A DNA stretch of 32,679 bases from UBA7672 sp964550535 (GTDB lineage: Bacteria > Pseudomonadota > Alphaproteobacteria > Caulobacterales > Hyphomonadaceae): contig CAZJZQ010000025.1 of NCBI GenBank assembly GCA_964550535.1, positions 1 to 32,679 on the forward strand. The letters are read 5' to 3'. Below are positions 8,171 to 16,171 of the stretch, piece by piece. The translations under genes were made by a program, and so were the position numbers. The notes beneath the pieces are model-generated. The model was not told where the DNA came from. It made no database searches and saw only the letters and a program-made list of their open reading frames with translations. The first letter of the stretch is position 1. The number at the start of each line of letters is the position of its first letter.

Positions 8171-9010
8171 ATGGATCAGATCCTCTCACGCCCCGCTACC
8201 GAAGCTGGCCAACTCGCCGGACCGCGCAGCTACGGGGCGGTGAACTGGATCGGGCTGTGGACGCTGTGCCTGCGCGAGACTCGCCGGTTCTGGAAAGTGG
8301 GGATGCAGACGCTGTTTGCGCCCGTGGTCTCGACGCTGCTGATGCTGTTCGTGTTCAAGCTGGCCTTTCCGCAATCGGGCGCGTCCAGCCCGGGCGGCGT
8401 GACGTTCGAGGCTTTCCTGGCGCCGGGCGTGACGATGATGGCGATCCTGAACAACGCCTTCGCCAACACATCCTCCTCGCTCATCATCGCCAAGGTGCAG
8501 GGCAATTCGGTGGACTTCCTGATGCCGCCGCTGTCGCCGATGGAACTGACGGTGGGATTCCTGTCAGGCGCGGTCACGCGTGGCCTGCTGGTGGGGCTGG
8601 TGACGCTGGCTGTCATCTGGATCCTCCAGATCACGCCGTTCGCGGTGGCGCATGTGTGGGCGGTGCTGTTCTATTCGTTGACCGCCTCGCTGTTCATGGG
8701 CGCCATCGGCCTGATCGGCGGCATCTGGGCCGACAAGTTCGATCATATGGCGGCGGTGCAGAATTTCGTGGTGATGCCGCTGACCATGCTGTCCGGCACA
8801 TTCTATCCGATCAGCCGGTTGACCGAGCCGTTCCACACGCTGTCGCACTTCAATCCGTTCTTCCATATGATCGACGGCTTCCGGTACGGCTTCACCGGAC
8901 ACCATGAAGGCGACCTGATGCTGGGCGCTCTCTACTGCGCGACGATCACGCTGGCGCTGTGCGCGACCTGCTGGGCGCTGCTGCGGTCGGGATGGAAGCT
9001 GAAGGCGTAG
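8171..9010 (+). CDS. ABC-2 type transporter permease
   Basis: A 279-residue inner-membrane permease of the ABC-2 family (YadH/NodJ-like) with six predicted helices. After a cytoplasmic start, GLWTLCLRETRRFWKVG leads into the first helix. The segment FEAFLAPGVTMMAIL and, near the C-terminus, MPLTMLSGTFYPISRLTEPF with NPFFHMIDGFRYGFTG are the family signatures. I chose the ATG at 8171; a TTG at 8162 is nearer to the weak AAAGG at 8155-8159 but too close to it. No ATP-binding partner gene lies next to it in this window, although such permeases need one, so the ATPase must be encoded elsewhere. The exported substrate is unknown; polysaccharide, drug or lipid exporters share this fold. Confidence 0.88.
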   Translation: MDQILSRPATEAGQLAGPRSYGAVNWIGLWTLCLRETRRFWKVGMQTLFAPVVSTLLMLFVFKLAFPQSGASSPGGVTFEAFLAPGVTMMAILNNAFANTSSSLIIAKVQGNSVDFLMPPLSPMELTVGFLSGAVTRGLLVGLVTLAVIWILQITPFAVAHVWAVLFYSLTASLFMGAIGLIGGIWADKFDHMAAVQNFVVMPLTMLSGTFYPISRLTEPFHTLSHFNPFFHMIDGFRYGFTGHHEGDLMLGALYCATITLALCATCWALLRSGWKLKA

Positions 9011-9184
9011 CGCCAGGCAGCTTGCCGGAAGAACCGTGAAGGCCAGCGCCGCGGAAACAGTCGCTCTCGTCTGCTCCGGCCGTTTGTGTCCGGTTGGCGC
9101 TTCTGGTTCGCCTTGTGCGACAATCGGATGACCTGACGCCCCCAAAGGCCGGCGCGCCGCCGCCCGTTCACCCCTTTTTGCGCA

Positions 9185-9213
9185 TTGACAGGAAAGACCC
9201 GCGCCTCAATGTT
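9185..9213 (+). promoter_or_regulatory. Possible promoter of argD-argF
   Basis: A perfect -35 box TTGACA at 9185-9190, with a weak -10-like AATGTT at 9208-9213 after 17 bases. It lies 59 bases before the argD start, in a 261-base gap that otherwise holds nothing I can name. The -10 match is poor, so this is a suggestion only. Confidence 0.35.
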
Positions 9214-9271
9214 CGCGGCCTTCCAGTTCCCTTAAAAGAACGGTCCACTCGGCGCCAAAGGAGTAAAGCCG

Positions 9272-10456
9272 ATGTCGAACGCTATCCTTCCCGTTTACGG
9301 TCCGGCCCCGGTCGTATTCGAGCGAGGCGAGGGCGCGCGACTTTGGGACAGGGACGGGAAACAGTATCTCGATTTCATCGTCGGCATCGCGGTGAACGGT
9401 CTGGGCCACGCCAACCCGGCGCTGATCAAGGCGCTGACCGAACAGGCCGGAAAGATCTGGCACCTCTCCAACATGTTCCGCATCCCGGGACAGGAGCGTC
9501 TGGCCGAGCGCTATTGCGAGGCGACGTTCGCGGACAAGGCGTTCTTCACCAACTCCGGTTCCGAGGCGGTCGAACTGGCGCTGAAGCTGGCGCGGCGCTG
9601 GCAGTGGGCCAATAACCGGCCGGAGCGCATCGGCGTCATCTCTTTCACCGGTTCGTTCCACGGCCGCACGCTCGGCGCGATCAGCGCGGGCGCGCAGGAA
9701 AAATACCGCGAAGGTTTCGGCCCGCGCATGGAAGGCTTCCGCTCCCTGGAGTGGGGCGACCAGGACGCGCTGAAGGCGGAGATCGTGAAGCCGGATATCG
9801 GCGCCGTCATCATCGAGCCGGTGCAGGGTGAAGGCGGCGTGCGCGAGTATCCGCCCGAAGACCTGCGTGCGCTGCGCAAGATGTGCGACGATAACGGCGT
9901 GCTGCTGATCTATGACGAGGTGCAGTCGGGCGCCGGGCGCACCGGCTATCTCTTCCATCACCAGTCGGTGGGCGGCGCCGAGCCGGACATCATGGCCTGC
10001 GCGAAAGGCATTGGCGGCGGCTTCCCGGTCGGCATGTGCCTGTGCACCGACAAGGTCGGCTCGGCGATGGCGAAGGGCACGCACGGCTCCACCTATGGCG
10101 GCAACCCGCTGGCCATGGCCGTGGGCAATGCGGTGCTGGATGTGATGCTGGCCGATGGTTTCCTCGAAGACGTGCGCCGCATCTCCGCGACGCTGACTCA
10201 GGGCATGGAGAGCCTGAAGGGCCGCCACCCGGACAAGGTTGCCGGGCTGACCGGTTCGGGCCTGCTGCGCGGGATCAAGCTGAAGGTCGATCCGATGCCG
10301 CTGCGCATGCAGCTGATCGACAAGGGACTTCTGGTGGGCACGGCGGGCGCGGATGTGCTGCGCCTTGCGCCGCCGCTCATCATCACGGACGCGGACGTGC
10401 GCGAGGCGATCGACAAGATCGACCAGCAGCTTGCCGAAACCCCGTCGCCGGCCTGA
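9272..10456 (+). CDS. argD: Acetylornithine aminotransferase
   Basis: A 394-residue class III PLP-dependent aminotransferase that converts N-acetylglutamate semialdehyde to N-acetylornithine in arginine synthesis; many such enzymes also act in lysine synthesis. The motifs are in order: YLDFIVGIAVNGLGH near residue 32, FFTNSGSEAVE (91-101), SFHGRTLGA, D215 in LLIYDEVQSGAGRTG that contacts the pyridine ring, and the Schiff-base lysine K245 in ACAKGIGGGFP, then THGSTYGGNP. The length is normal. The start has AAAGGAG at 9257-9263, 8 bases upstream. argF follows after 16 bases, which supports an arginine operon. Succinylornithine or ornithine aminotransferases are close relatives, but the argF neighbour favours argD. 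Confidence 0.95.
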   Translation: MSNAILPVYGPAPVVFERGEGARLWDRDGKQYLDFIVGIAVNGLGHANPALIKALTEQAGKIWHLSNMFRIPGQERLAERYCEATFADKAFFTNSGSEAVELALKLARRWQWANNRPERIGVISFTGSFHGRTLGAISAGAQEKYREGFGPRMEGFRSLEWGDQDALKAEIVKPDIGAVIIEPVQGEGGVREYPPEDLRALRKMCDDNGVLLIYDEVQSGAGRTGYLFHHQSVGGAEPDIMACAKGIGGGFPVGMCLCTDKVGSAMAKGTHGSTYGGNPLAMAVGNAVLDVMLADGFLEDVRRISATLTQGMESLKGRHPDKVAGLTGSGLLRGIKLKVDPMPLRMQLIDKGLLVGTAGADVLRLAPPLIITDADVREAIDKIDQQLAETPSPA

Positions 10457-10472
10457 CCCGAAAGCCATTTCC

Positions 10473-11396
10473 ATGACACGGCATTTCCTTGACCTTTGGC
10501 CCGTCGCGGCCAGTGAGCTGCGTTCCATTCTCGATACGGCGAAGTCGCGCAAGGCGGCGCGCAAAGGCCAGCCGAAAGGCTCGGCCGATCGCGATGCGCC
10601 GCTCGCCGGGCGCACGCTGGCGATGATCTTCGAGAAAAACTCGACGCGCACGCGCGTGTCGTTCGACATGGCGATCCGCCAGCTCGGCGGCTCATCGCTT
10701 ATCCTCAATGCGGGCGAGACGCAGCTTGGCCGCGGCGAGACGGTGGATGACACGGCGAAGGTTCTCTCGCGCTATGTCGATGCGGTGATGATCCGCGCCA
10801 ACCGCCATGCCGATGTCGAGGCATTTGCGGCGGCGGCCAGCGTGCCGGTGATCAACGGCCTCACCGACAAGTCGCACCCGTGCCAGATCATGGCGGACCT
10901 GCAAACGCTGGAAGAACACGGGCTGGGCCTGAAAGGCGCGCGCATCGCGTGGGTGGGCGACGGCAACAATGTCGCCGCCAGCTTCATTCATGCCGCGCCG
11001 AAGTTCGGCTTCTCGCTCGCGATCGGCACGCCGAAAGGATACGAGCCGAAAGCCATTGATGTGGATCGCGCGCGCGCCGAGCAGGGGCGGATCGAGCTTT
11101 ACGCCTCCGCCGAAGAAGCTGTCGCCGGCGCCGATGTGGTGGTGGCCGACACCTTCGTCTCGATGGGCGACACAGATGCGGACCAGCGCCTCGCCGATCT
11201 TGGGCCGTTCAAGGTTTCGGGCGCGCTGATGAAGAAGGCGAATGGCGGTGCGGTGTTCCTGCACTGCCTCCCGGCGCATCGCGGCGAAGAAGTGGACGGC
11301 GACGTCATCGATGGCCCCCGCTCCCTCGTCTTCGACGAAGCCGAAAACCGCCTGCACGCACAGAAAGCCATCCTGGAGTGGTGTTTGCGGAGTTAG
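10473..11396 (+). CDS. argF: Ornithine carbamoyltransferase
   Basis: A 307-residue anabolic ornithine carbamoyltransferase making citrulline from ornithine and carbamoyl phosphate. The carbamoyl phosphate site STRTR is at residues 57-61, HPCQ at 135-138, the ornithine-binding SMGD at 230-233, and HCLPAHR at 264-270. The length fits the family. The ATG at 10473 is the family start; the frame is open further upstream into argD but there it only shadows that gene. It is separated from argD by 16 bases and probably translated from the same message. In many alphaproteobacteria hslO comes next; here three unrelated genes intervene. Confidence 0.96.
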   Translation: MTRHFLDLWPVAASELRSILDTAKSRKAARKGQPKGSADRDAPLAGRTLAMIFEKNSTRTRVSFDMAIRQLGGSSLILNAGETQLGRGETVDDTAKVLSRYVDAVMIRANRHADVEAFAAAASVPVINGLTDKSHPCQIMADLQTLEEHGLGLKGARIAWVGDGNNVAASFIHAAPKFGFSLAIGTPKGYEPKAIDVDRARAEQGRIELYASAEEAVAGADVVVADTFVSMGDTDADQRLADLGPFKVSGALMKKANGGAVFLHCLPAHRGEEVDGDVIDGPRSLVFDEAENRLHAQKAILEWCLRS

Positions 11397-11465
11397 GCGG
11401 GAGATAGTTGAACTGCGCGCGGAAAACTCGTAGTCTCCCCCTTATAGCGGTTGGGGAATCGCGCT

Positions 11466-11930
11466 GTGTCAGACAATCTCGACAAGCTTTACGGCGCCTT
11501 GCAGCCGCCGGCCCATATCAAGGATTTCGAGCGTGATCCTTCAGGCGCAGCCGTCTGCCTAAGGCCGCAATCATTGACGTCTTTGTCCCCTGCGGTTTTG
11601 GCAGGGTTGCGCCAGGACGTTATCTATCTTTGGGTGGTGGACCGGCATGGCGATGTGATGATCGCCATCGAAGAACTGCTCGACGGAACACCGCGCAAGC
11701 CGGGTTCAGCCGAAAGAGCGCTTGGCCATCCGACGCTGGTGGATGGAGGGCAGGCCAGGATTGCGGGTGAACTTCACTGGTCCGCCAGCGAAGGCGTCTG
11801 GAAGCTTACCAATAAATCCGGCCGCTACGGGAGAAGGCCGGACGCCGGTGTTTTGCTTGCCAATGTGGCCGAAATTTTCCAGCGGCAGGGGCGGGTTGTA
11901 AATCCGGAGGTCGTGATAACATGGCCCTGA
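11466..11930 (+). CDS. Hypothetical protein with an SGRY-type motif
   Basis: A 154-residue protein I do not recognise with confidence. It has a mixed alpha/beta pattern and no signal peptide or membrane helix. The most distinctive block is at about residues 95-125: ARIAGELHW, a short acidic turn, then VWKLTNKSGRYGRRPD, followed by an amphipathic helix VLLANVAEIFQRQG. A similar pattern (GEL, then N-x-SGxY) is found, as I recall, in scattered uncharacterised bacterial proteins; I cannot name the family. The GTG at 11466 is preferred over the TTG at 11451 because GGGG at 11453-11456 lies 9 bases before it. It begins 69 bases after argF and is followed 39 bases later by another unknown gene, so the two may form a pair. 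Confidence 0.65.
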   Translation: MSDNLDKLYGALQPPAHIKDFERDPSGAAVCLRPQSLTSLSPAVLAGLRQDVIYLWVVDRHGDVMIAIEELLDGTPRKPGSAERALGHPTLVDGGQARIAGELHWSASEGVWKLTNKSGRYGRRPDAGVLLANVAEIFQRQGRVVNPEVVITWP

Positions 11931-11969
11931 GACCGGCCTTTCCTCGGGCATACTGTATGGAGCCGTCCG

Positions 11970-12425
11970 ATGCCGCTTGATCCCGTCCTGTTCGTGCGAG
12001 GTCTCGCATCCGATATCGATGAATTGCGAGCGCTCGCCGGTACACCTGCGGGACACGCGAACCTGCGAGGGGCGCTTCAACAGTTCCTGCAAGGCTTCGT
12101 CGCGGCGCGTAATCTGGATGACGAGAACATCGAGTTCGCCGGTACGATTTTCCGGCGGGCGGGTCTCACCGAAGCCGGGAGTTGGGCGGCGGACTGGCTG
12201 AGCGGGTTGTCTCCTTCCGAGCATCGCGCCGGAGAAGCGGTTTTGATCGAGTTTCTGTACGGGCATCTCGCGCCCGCCATGCCAGCCGCAGCGCGCGTCG
12301 TGCTGGATCTGACCCGCTCTGTCCTGCGCGCGGCGGCGACGGCGCCGGCTGATGTGAAACAGGTCGAGCTGATCGACGAGAAGTTCGCGGCCGTAGCAGC
12401 GGCTGAATGGGAAACCGCGAACTAA
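11970..12425 (+). CDS. Hypothetical helical protein
   Basis: A 151-residue protein of unknown function. The composition is alanine- and leucine-rich and the pattern is almost wholly helical: FVRGLASDIDELRALAG, ANLRGALQQFLQGFVAARN, a tryptophan-bearing WAADWLSGLSPSEH, then ARVVLDLTRSVLRAAA. No signal peptide, membrane helix or known motif is visible. The ATG has GGAG at 11959-11962, 7 bases upstream. It ends 19 bases before the convergent secreted-protein gene. Together with the gene at 11466 it may be a two-gene unit, perhaps an effector with a helical partner, but that is speculation from size and order only. Confidence 0.65.
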   Translation: MPLDPVLFVRGLASDIDELRALAGTPAGHANLRGALQQFLQGFVAARNLDDENIEFAGTIFRRAGLTEAGSWAADWLSGLSPSEHRAGEAVLIEFLYGHLAPAMPAAARVVLDLTRSVLRAAATAPADVKQVELIDEKFAAVAAAEWETAN

Positions 12426-12444
12426 TCATTGGGGGCAGCCCCGA

Positions 12445-13611
12445 TCAATACCGCCATTCCGGTTTGCGTTCCCGGCCGGGGCGCCGGGACCAGGCTTCGT
12501 TGATGTCGCCTTTCAGGGGGCGGGCCTGCGTCACCAGCGTTTTGCCGTCGGCTTCGGTGACGAAGGCGGGAATGAATTCCTGGCGATAGGCGGTCGAGAT
12601 GGCGTCGTTGAACGGCGCGCTTGCATCGATCTTGTAATCCGCGCGGCGGCGCAGCGCATACCAGATGGCGGGAATGTCGGCGCGCGAGACGGATTCGTGG
12701 ATGCCGCCAGCATCGGACCAGCCGATGAAATAGTCGGCCGTGGCGCGATAGCCCGCGATAACGCCGGACAGTGCGCCATTGTCCTTCATCTCGAAACGGA
12801 AACGGCCGCGATGCAGGGCGAGCTGCGGCGGGAAGAAGGCGGCCTGCACCTGATCGTGAAGTTCGATCAGTTGCGGCCCCGTGTCGGTGACGACGCCGTT
12901 GACGATCTTTGCCTTGAGGACGGACTGGAAGCGCGGATCGGGATCGGCCCGGTAGGTGTAATCGGCAGCCGCAGCGCCGCCCGCATCCTTCACCAGATCG
13001 TCCGCCGAAAGGTAGTAGGCCAGCCGCGCGTCCGGCTCGTTGCGCGGATCGTCGCCGGGGCCTGACAGCACCACGACGACGGAGAAGGCGCCGTTGAGCA
13101 TGTATTCGGTTGCGAACGCGTTGGTCGTGCCCGGCGCGCCGCGATAGGCGAGCATGCAGCCCGCGATGCGATAGTATTCATTGTCCACGCCGCGCGAGCC
13201 GTCGAGACCCTCGAATCCGGTCGTGGCGTCGCCATCGAGATCGAAGCCGTAGGATTTCGACGACCGCACCTCGGGCATCGTGCCGGGATCGGGCGCCGCC
13301 CAGGGCTCGTCATAGACGTTCTCGCCCTTGGGTCCGCGCAAGCCGCCATTGCGGCCGTAGGAGGGGCTCTCGGGATCGAGGATCTTGTCCACTTCGGCCC
13401 ACGACCGGTAGCTGGTCTTGAGGACCTTGCGGCGGTCGACAGCGGGATTGGCTCCGGCGGGGCAGTCTGCGCCCGGCGCTTCGCCGGTCGGCGCGCCGGG
13501 GAAATAGAAGGCATGCTCCTGGCGCGTCAGGACATAGGATTTGGACCAGTCCGCAGCGGCGGGAGGGGCGACGGACGCCGTGGCCAGGGCGATCAATCCG
13601 GCTAGGCGCAT
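12445..13611 (-). CDS. Exported protein of unknown function
   Basis: A 388-residue protein with a clear signal peptide (MRLAGLIALATASVAPPAAA, cleavage near residue 20), so it is exported to the periplasm or beyond. Mature features: an aspartate/glycine-rich SYGFDLDGDATTGFEGLDGS segment near residues 110-130 that could bind calcium, then DNEYYRIAGCMLAYRG, two strands AFSVVVVLSGPGDD, and a C-terminal PAIWYALRRRADYKIDAS. I do not recognise the family. The ATG at 13611 has AAGGGGAG 8 bases upstream; the frame extends 97 codons further but that part lacks a ribosome site and overlaps the region before hslO. It is transcribed away from hslO, and the intergenic space has a LacI-type palindrome. Confidence 0.75.
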   Translation of the reverse strand: MRLAGLIALATASVAPPAAADWSKSYVLTRQEHAFYFPGAPTGEAPGADCPAGANPAVDRRKVLKTSYRSWAEVDKILDPESPSYGRNGGLRGPKGENVYDEPWAAPDPGTMPEVRSSKSYGFDLDGDATTGFEGLDGSRGVDNEYYRIAGCMLAYRGAPGTTNAFATEYMLNGAFSVVVVLSGPGDDPRNEPDARLAYYLSADDLVKDAGGAAAADYTYRADPDPRFQSVLKAKIVNGVVTDTGPQLIELHDQVQAAFFPPQLALHRGRFRFEMKDNGALSGVIAGYRATADYFIGWSDAGGIHESVSRADIPAIWYALRRRADYKIDASAPFNDAISTAYRQEFIPAFVTEADGKTLVTQARPLKGDINEAWSRRPGRERKPEWRY

Positions 13612-13679
13612 GGCGTTTCTCCCCTTGAGCGGACCCAGCGCCGCTCCCGGACGTATTTTGCAATCAATCCTGACTGTTT

Positions 13680-13693
13680 TGCAAGCGCTTGCA
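13680..13693. promoter_or_regulatory. LacI/GalR-type operator palindrome
   Basis: TGCAAGCGCTTGCA is a perfect 14-base palindrome with the central CG step typical of LacI-family operators. It lies 69 bases upstream of the minus-strand exported-protein gene and 82 bases upstream of hslO. A half-similar TTTTGCAA occurs about 20 bases to its left. No LacI-family gene is in the window, so the regulator would act from elsewhere. The exported-protein gene is the likelier target, as hslO is a housekeeping heat-shock gene. Confidence 0.6.
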
Positions 13694-13774
13694 TTCGGGC
13701 GCGAGCGGCGGTTGTTGCCCTTGGCCACCGGCGACACTATCTGGGGTGCGTCTCCAACACATGGATCTGGCCCG

Positions 13775-14707
13775 ATGGAGTTTTCTCCGCCCCTCTCCGA
13801 CGATTTCAGCGCTGGCGATGATTTCGTCGCGGCGTTCCAGATCGAGGACGCGCCGGTGCGCGGCCGTATTGCACGGCTGGGCGACGCCACGCTCGACGCC
13901 ATCCTGAAGCGGCATGATTATCCGCGCTGGGCCGCTTACCTGCTGGGCGAGGCGGTGACGCTGGCCGTGCTGGTGTCCGCATCGCTGAAGTTCGAGGGCA
14001 AGGTGACGGTGCAGGCGCAGGGCGAAGGCCCTGTTCCGCTGCTGGTCGCGGAGGCGCGGTCGGATGGCGGCGTGCGCGCCTATGCCCGCGTCGACAAGGA
14101 CAAGTGGGCCAATCTTGACCGGATCAACAAGGGCGCGCGTCCGCACGTGCCGCAGGCGATCGGCCGCGGCGTGCTGGCGTTGATGCTGCAACCGGAAGAT
14201 CCGGATGCATCGCCCTATCAGAGCATCGTGCCGATCACCGGCGCGACGCTGGCCGACTGCGCGGCGGTCTGGTTCAACCAGTCCGAGCAGGTGCCGACGC
14301 GTGTGCGTCTGGCGGTTGCGGAAATCTCCGAGCCCGGCGGAACCAAACGCTGGCGCGCTGGCGGTGCGTTGTTGCAGAAGGTTGCGGGCGACGACACGCG
14401 CGGGACCACTGACGATGCGTGGGAGACGGCGAGCACGCTGTTCGACACGCTGACCGATATCGAGTTGGCCGATCCCGATCTGTCGTCGGGCCGTCTGCTG
14501 TACCGGCTGTTCCACGAGGATGGCGTGCGGCTGGAGGCGCCGCGCAAGCTGGCCGACAAGTGTTCGTGTTCGGAAGAGCGCTTGCTGACCACGTTGCGTA
14601 CATTGCCGCCGGAAGATATTCCGGGCCTTGCCGGCGCGGACGGAAAGATCGGCGCGGACTGCCAGTTCTGCGGGCGCGTCTATCGCTTCGACGCCAGCGG
14701 CGTCTAG
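13775..14707 (+). CDS. hslO: Hsp33 redox-regulated chaperone
   Basis: A 310-residue Hsp33, a cytoplasmic holdase switched on by oxidation and unfolding. The N-terminal two thirds match the chaperone core (RGRIARLGDATLDAIL, YPRWAAYLLGEAVTLAVLVSASLKFEG, GWFNQSEQ-like VWFNQSEQVPT). The C-terminal zinc switch is intact: CSC near residue 270 and CQFC near residue 300, spaced as in the CxC-N(27-32)-CxxC motif. The ATG at 13775 is chosen from family similarity; the ribosome site is weak (CTGG), which fits no strong SD. Its stop codon overlaps that of the convergent apaG: both use the tetramer CTAG at 14704-14707. Confidence 0.94.
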   Translation: MEFSPPLSDDFSAGDDFVAAFQIEDAPVRGRIARLGDATLDAILKRHDYPRWAAYLLGEAVTLAVLVSASLKFEGKVTVQAQGEGPVPLLVAEARSDGGVRAYARVDKDKWANLDRINKGARPHVPQAIGRGVLALMLQPEDPDASPYQSIVPITGATLADCAAVWFNQSEQVPTRVRLAVAEISEPGGTKRWRAGGALLQKVAGDDTRGTTDDAWETASTLFDTLTDIELADPDLSSGRLLYRLFHEDGVRLEAPRKLADKCSCSEERLLTTLRTLPPEDIPGLAGADGKIGADCQFCGRVYRFDASGV

Positions 14708-15111
14708 TTCGGCGCGCGCAGGTCGTACGGGCTGTCGAGCGCGAAGAGCGGGATGACCGCTTCGACGATCTCGCCGGTTTCGCCTTCAAAGCGATAGGCG
14801 CCCTGCATCAGCCCCGAGGGCGTGGTGAGCGGCGCGCCGGAGGTATATTCAAAGCTCGCTCCGGGGCGCAGCACGGGCTGCTGGCCGACAACGCCTTCGC
14901 CATCGACATGCTGCACGCGGCCATCGCCATCGGTGATGCGCCAGTGCCGCGTCTTCAGCTGCATGGTGCGCCCGGACGTGTTGGCGATCTCGATGCGATA
15001 GGCCCAGATATAGCGGTGCTGCGCGGGCGAGCTTTCATCGTCCAGAAAGCTGGGCCATACGCTGATACGCACGCCGCTGGTTTCGGCGACATAAGGGGTT
15101 GCTGAGGGCAT
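14704..15111 (-). CDS. apaG: ApaG protein
   Basis: A 135-residue ApaG (CorD) with the fibronectin-like beta sandwich. Family blocks seen: AQHRYIWAYRIEIANTSGRTMQLKTRHWRITDG, then VDGEGVVGQQPVLRPGASFEYTSG and the C-terminal GAYRFEG with IPLFALDSPYDL. ApaG influences diadenosine tetraphosphate and magnesium/cobalt phenotypes in enterobacteria; its biochemistry is unsettled. I use the ATG at 15111; a GTG three codons earlier is less likely since AGGTGG would then overlap it. In related genomes apaG is often beside metZ; here yceI lies between. Confidence 0.93.
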   Translation of the reverse strand: MPSATPYVAETSGVRISVWPSFLDDESSPAQHRYIWAYRIEIANTSGRTMQLKTRHWRITDGDGRVQHVDGEGVVGQQPVLRPGASFEYTSGAPLTTPSGLMQGAYRFEGETGEIVEAVIPLFALDSPYDLRAPN

Positions 15112-15178
15112 TCGCACCACCTGCTGATGACTATCTGCTGACAGTCATAGGACAATGCGGAGCTAAACGGAATCTTTC

Positions 15179-15234
15179 CGTGCGTGACTGGCCGTGCGTG
15201 ACTGGCCATGGACGACTGGCCGTGGACGGCTGAA
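15179..15234. repeat. Four tandem copies of a 14-bp unit
   Basis: The unit CGTGCGTGACTGGC is repeated exactly at 15179-15192 and 15193-15206, then in decayed form as CATGGACGACTGGC (15207-15220) and CGTGGACGGCTGAA (15221-15234). It lies in the gap between apaG and yceI, upstream of apaG. The period is not a multiple of three and no gene covers it. Confidence 0.9.
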
Positions 15235-15259
15235 ACGGTCTCGGAGGCGGCAGGAAGAT

Positions 15260-15304
15260 GCCGCATGGCCCGCCCTGCGGAGGGGAAGGGGCGGACCATG
15301 CGGC
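15260..15304. repeat. Long imperfect hairpin downstream of yceI
   Basis: The arms GCCGCATGG (15260-15268) and CCATGCGGC (15296-15304) continue inward as CCGCCC/GGGCGG after one C-A mismatch, giving a 16-position stem with a 13-base loop. It is 7 bases beyond the yceI stop on the minus strand. There is no T run, so it may protect the mRNA 3' end or act with Rho. Confidence 0.7.
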
Positions 15305-15311
15305 CGGCGGT

Positions 15312-16034
15312 TTACTCAGCAGCTGGCGGCTGCAGGATAAAGTCGCCGTTGATTTCGACGGTCACGTCGTCGCCGACAATGCCGCCATCGATCAGATGGG
15401 TGAGGCCAAAGTCCGAACGCTTGAACGTGCCAGTGGCCGACAAGCCCACGGCGGGCTGCTTGCCGAAGGGGTGGGAGGCGATCTCGCCCGTCAACGTGGC
15501 GTTGAGCGTGATCGGCTTGGTGACGCCCAGCAGCGTCAGGTCGCCAGTGACCGTGGCTGTGCGCGCGCCGGTCTGCGTCACCGCCGTCGAGGCGAAGGTG
15601 ACAGAGGGATGCGCCGCTGCATTGAGGAAGCGTGTGCTGTTGGCGAGGTCGTCCTCCCAGCTTTTGAAGCGGGTTCCAGGGTGGCCGGCCGCGTAGTCTG
15701 ACGTGTAGTCAGCGCCGATGGAGGACGGGTCCACGCTGGCCGTGACGCTGGAGGCGGCGGGGTTGGCCGGGTCAAGCGTTACATTGGCCTCGAATGTGCG
15801 GAAACGCAGGACGTAATCGCCAAGGCCCAGGTGTTTCATTTTGAAGGTGAAGCTTTTGTGGTCGGGATCGATTGCATAGGTCCCGCCCGTAACTTCGGGC
15901 GCGGGCAAGGCCTCGGCGGCGGTGGGTTCGGCGTGGGCCGGCGCGCCGCTAAGGAGGTCCTTGCCAGGGGCGGGCGCGCAGGCTGCGGCCAGCGCGAAAA
16001 TCGAAACGGCGACGGTCAGTATGGGGCGCTGCAT
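15312..16034 (-). CDS. YceI family periplasmic protein
   Basis: A 240-residue YceI-like protein, a lipocalin-like barrel that binds polyisoprenoid-type lipids. The N-terminus is a signal peptide ending in FALAAACAPAPG; the cysteine suggests a lipoprotein, but the -3 residue is alanine instead of leucine, so simple cleavage is also possible. About 25 disordered residues follow, then the family order: YAIDPDHKSFTFKMKHLGL, the tripartite ASSVTASVDPSSI, FLNAAAHPSVTFAST, GDLTLLGVTKPITLNATL, and RSDFGL. The ATG at 16034 is the start of the signal peptide; the frame is open to a GTG at 16082 without benefit. It lies between metZ and apaG on the same strand. Confidence 0.92.
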   Translation of the reverse strand: MQRPILTVAVSIFALAAACAPAPGKDLLSGAPAHAEPTAAEALPAPEVTGGTYAIDPDHKSFTFKMKHLGLGDYVLRFRTFEANVTLDPANPAASSVTASVDPSSIGADYTSDYAAGHPGTRFKSWEDDLANSTRFLNAAAHPSVTFASTAVTQTGARTATVTGDLTLLGVTKPITLNATLTGEIASHPFGKQPAVGLSATGTFKRSDFGLTHLIDGGIVGDDVTVEINGDFILQPPAAE

Positions 16035-16171
16035 GGGACTTTTTCCGGTTGGCGTTGAATCATTTTGGATGTGTAGCGACACCGATATGGGGATCGTTGC
16101 AGGCGCAACAAGATGCCGGGGCGGATTTTTTGCGGGCTTGGCGGCCGGCGCGCCAATGCGCCAGCCTCACA

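Noticed and set aside
7971..8243. Small plus-strand frames upstream of the ABC permease
   Set aside because: No ribosome site or family similarity; they overlap the regulatory region and the start of the permease gene.
11442..11447. TTATAG as a -10 box before the gene at 11466
   Set aside because: The nearest -35-like TTGAAC is 28 bases away, too far for a normal promoter.
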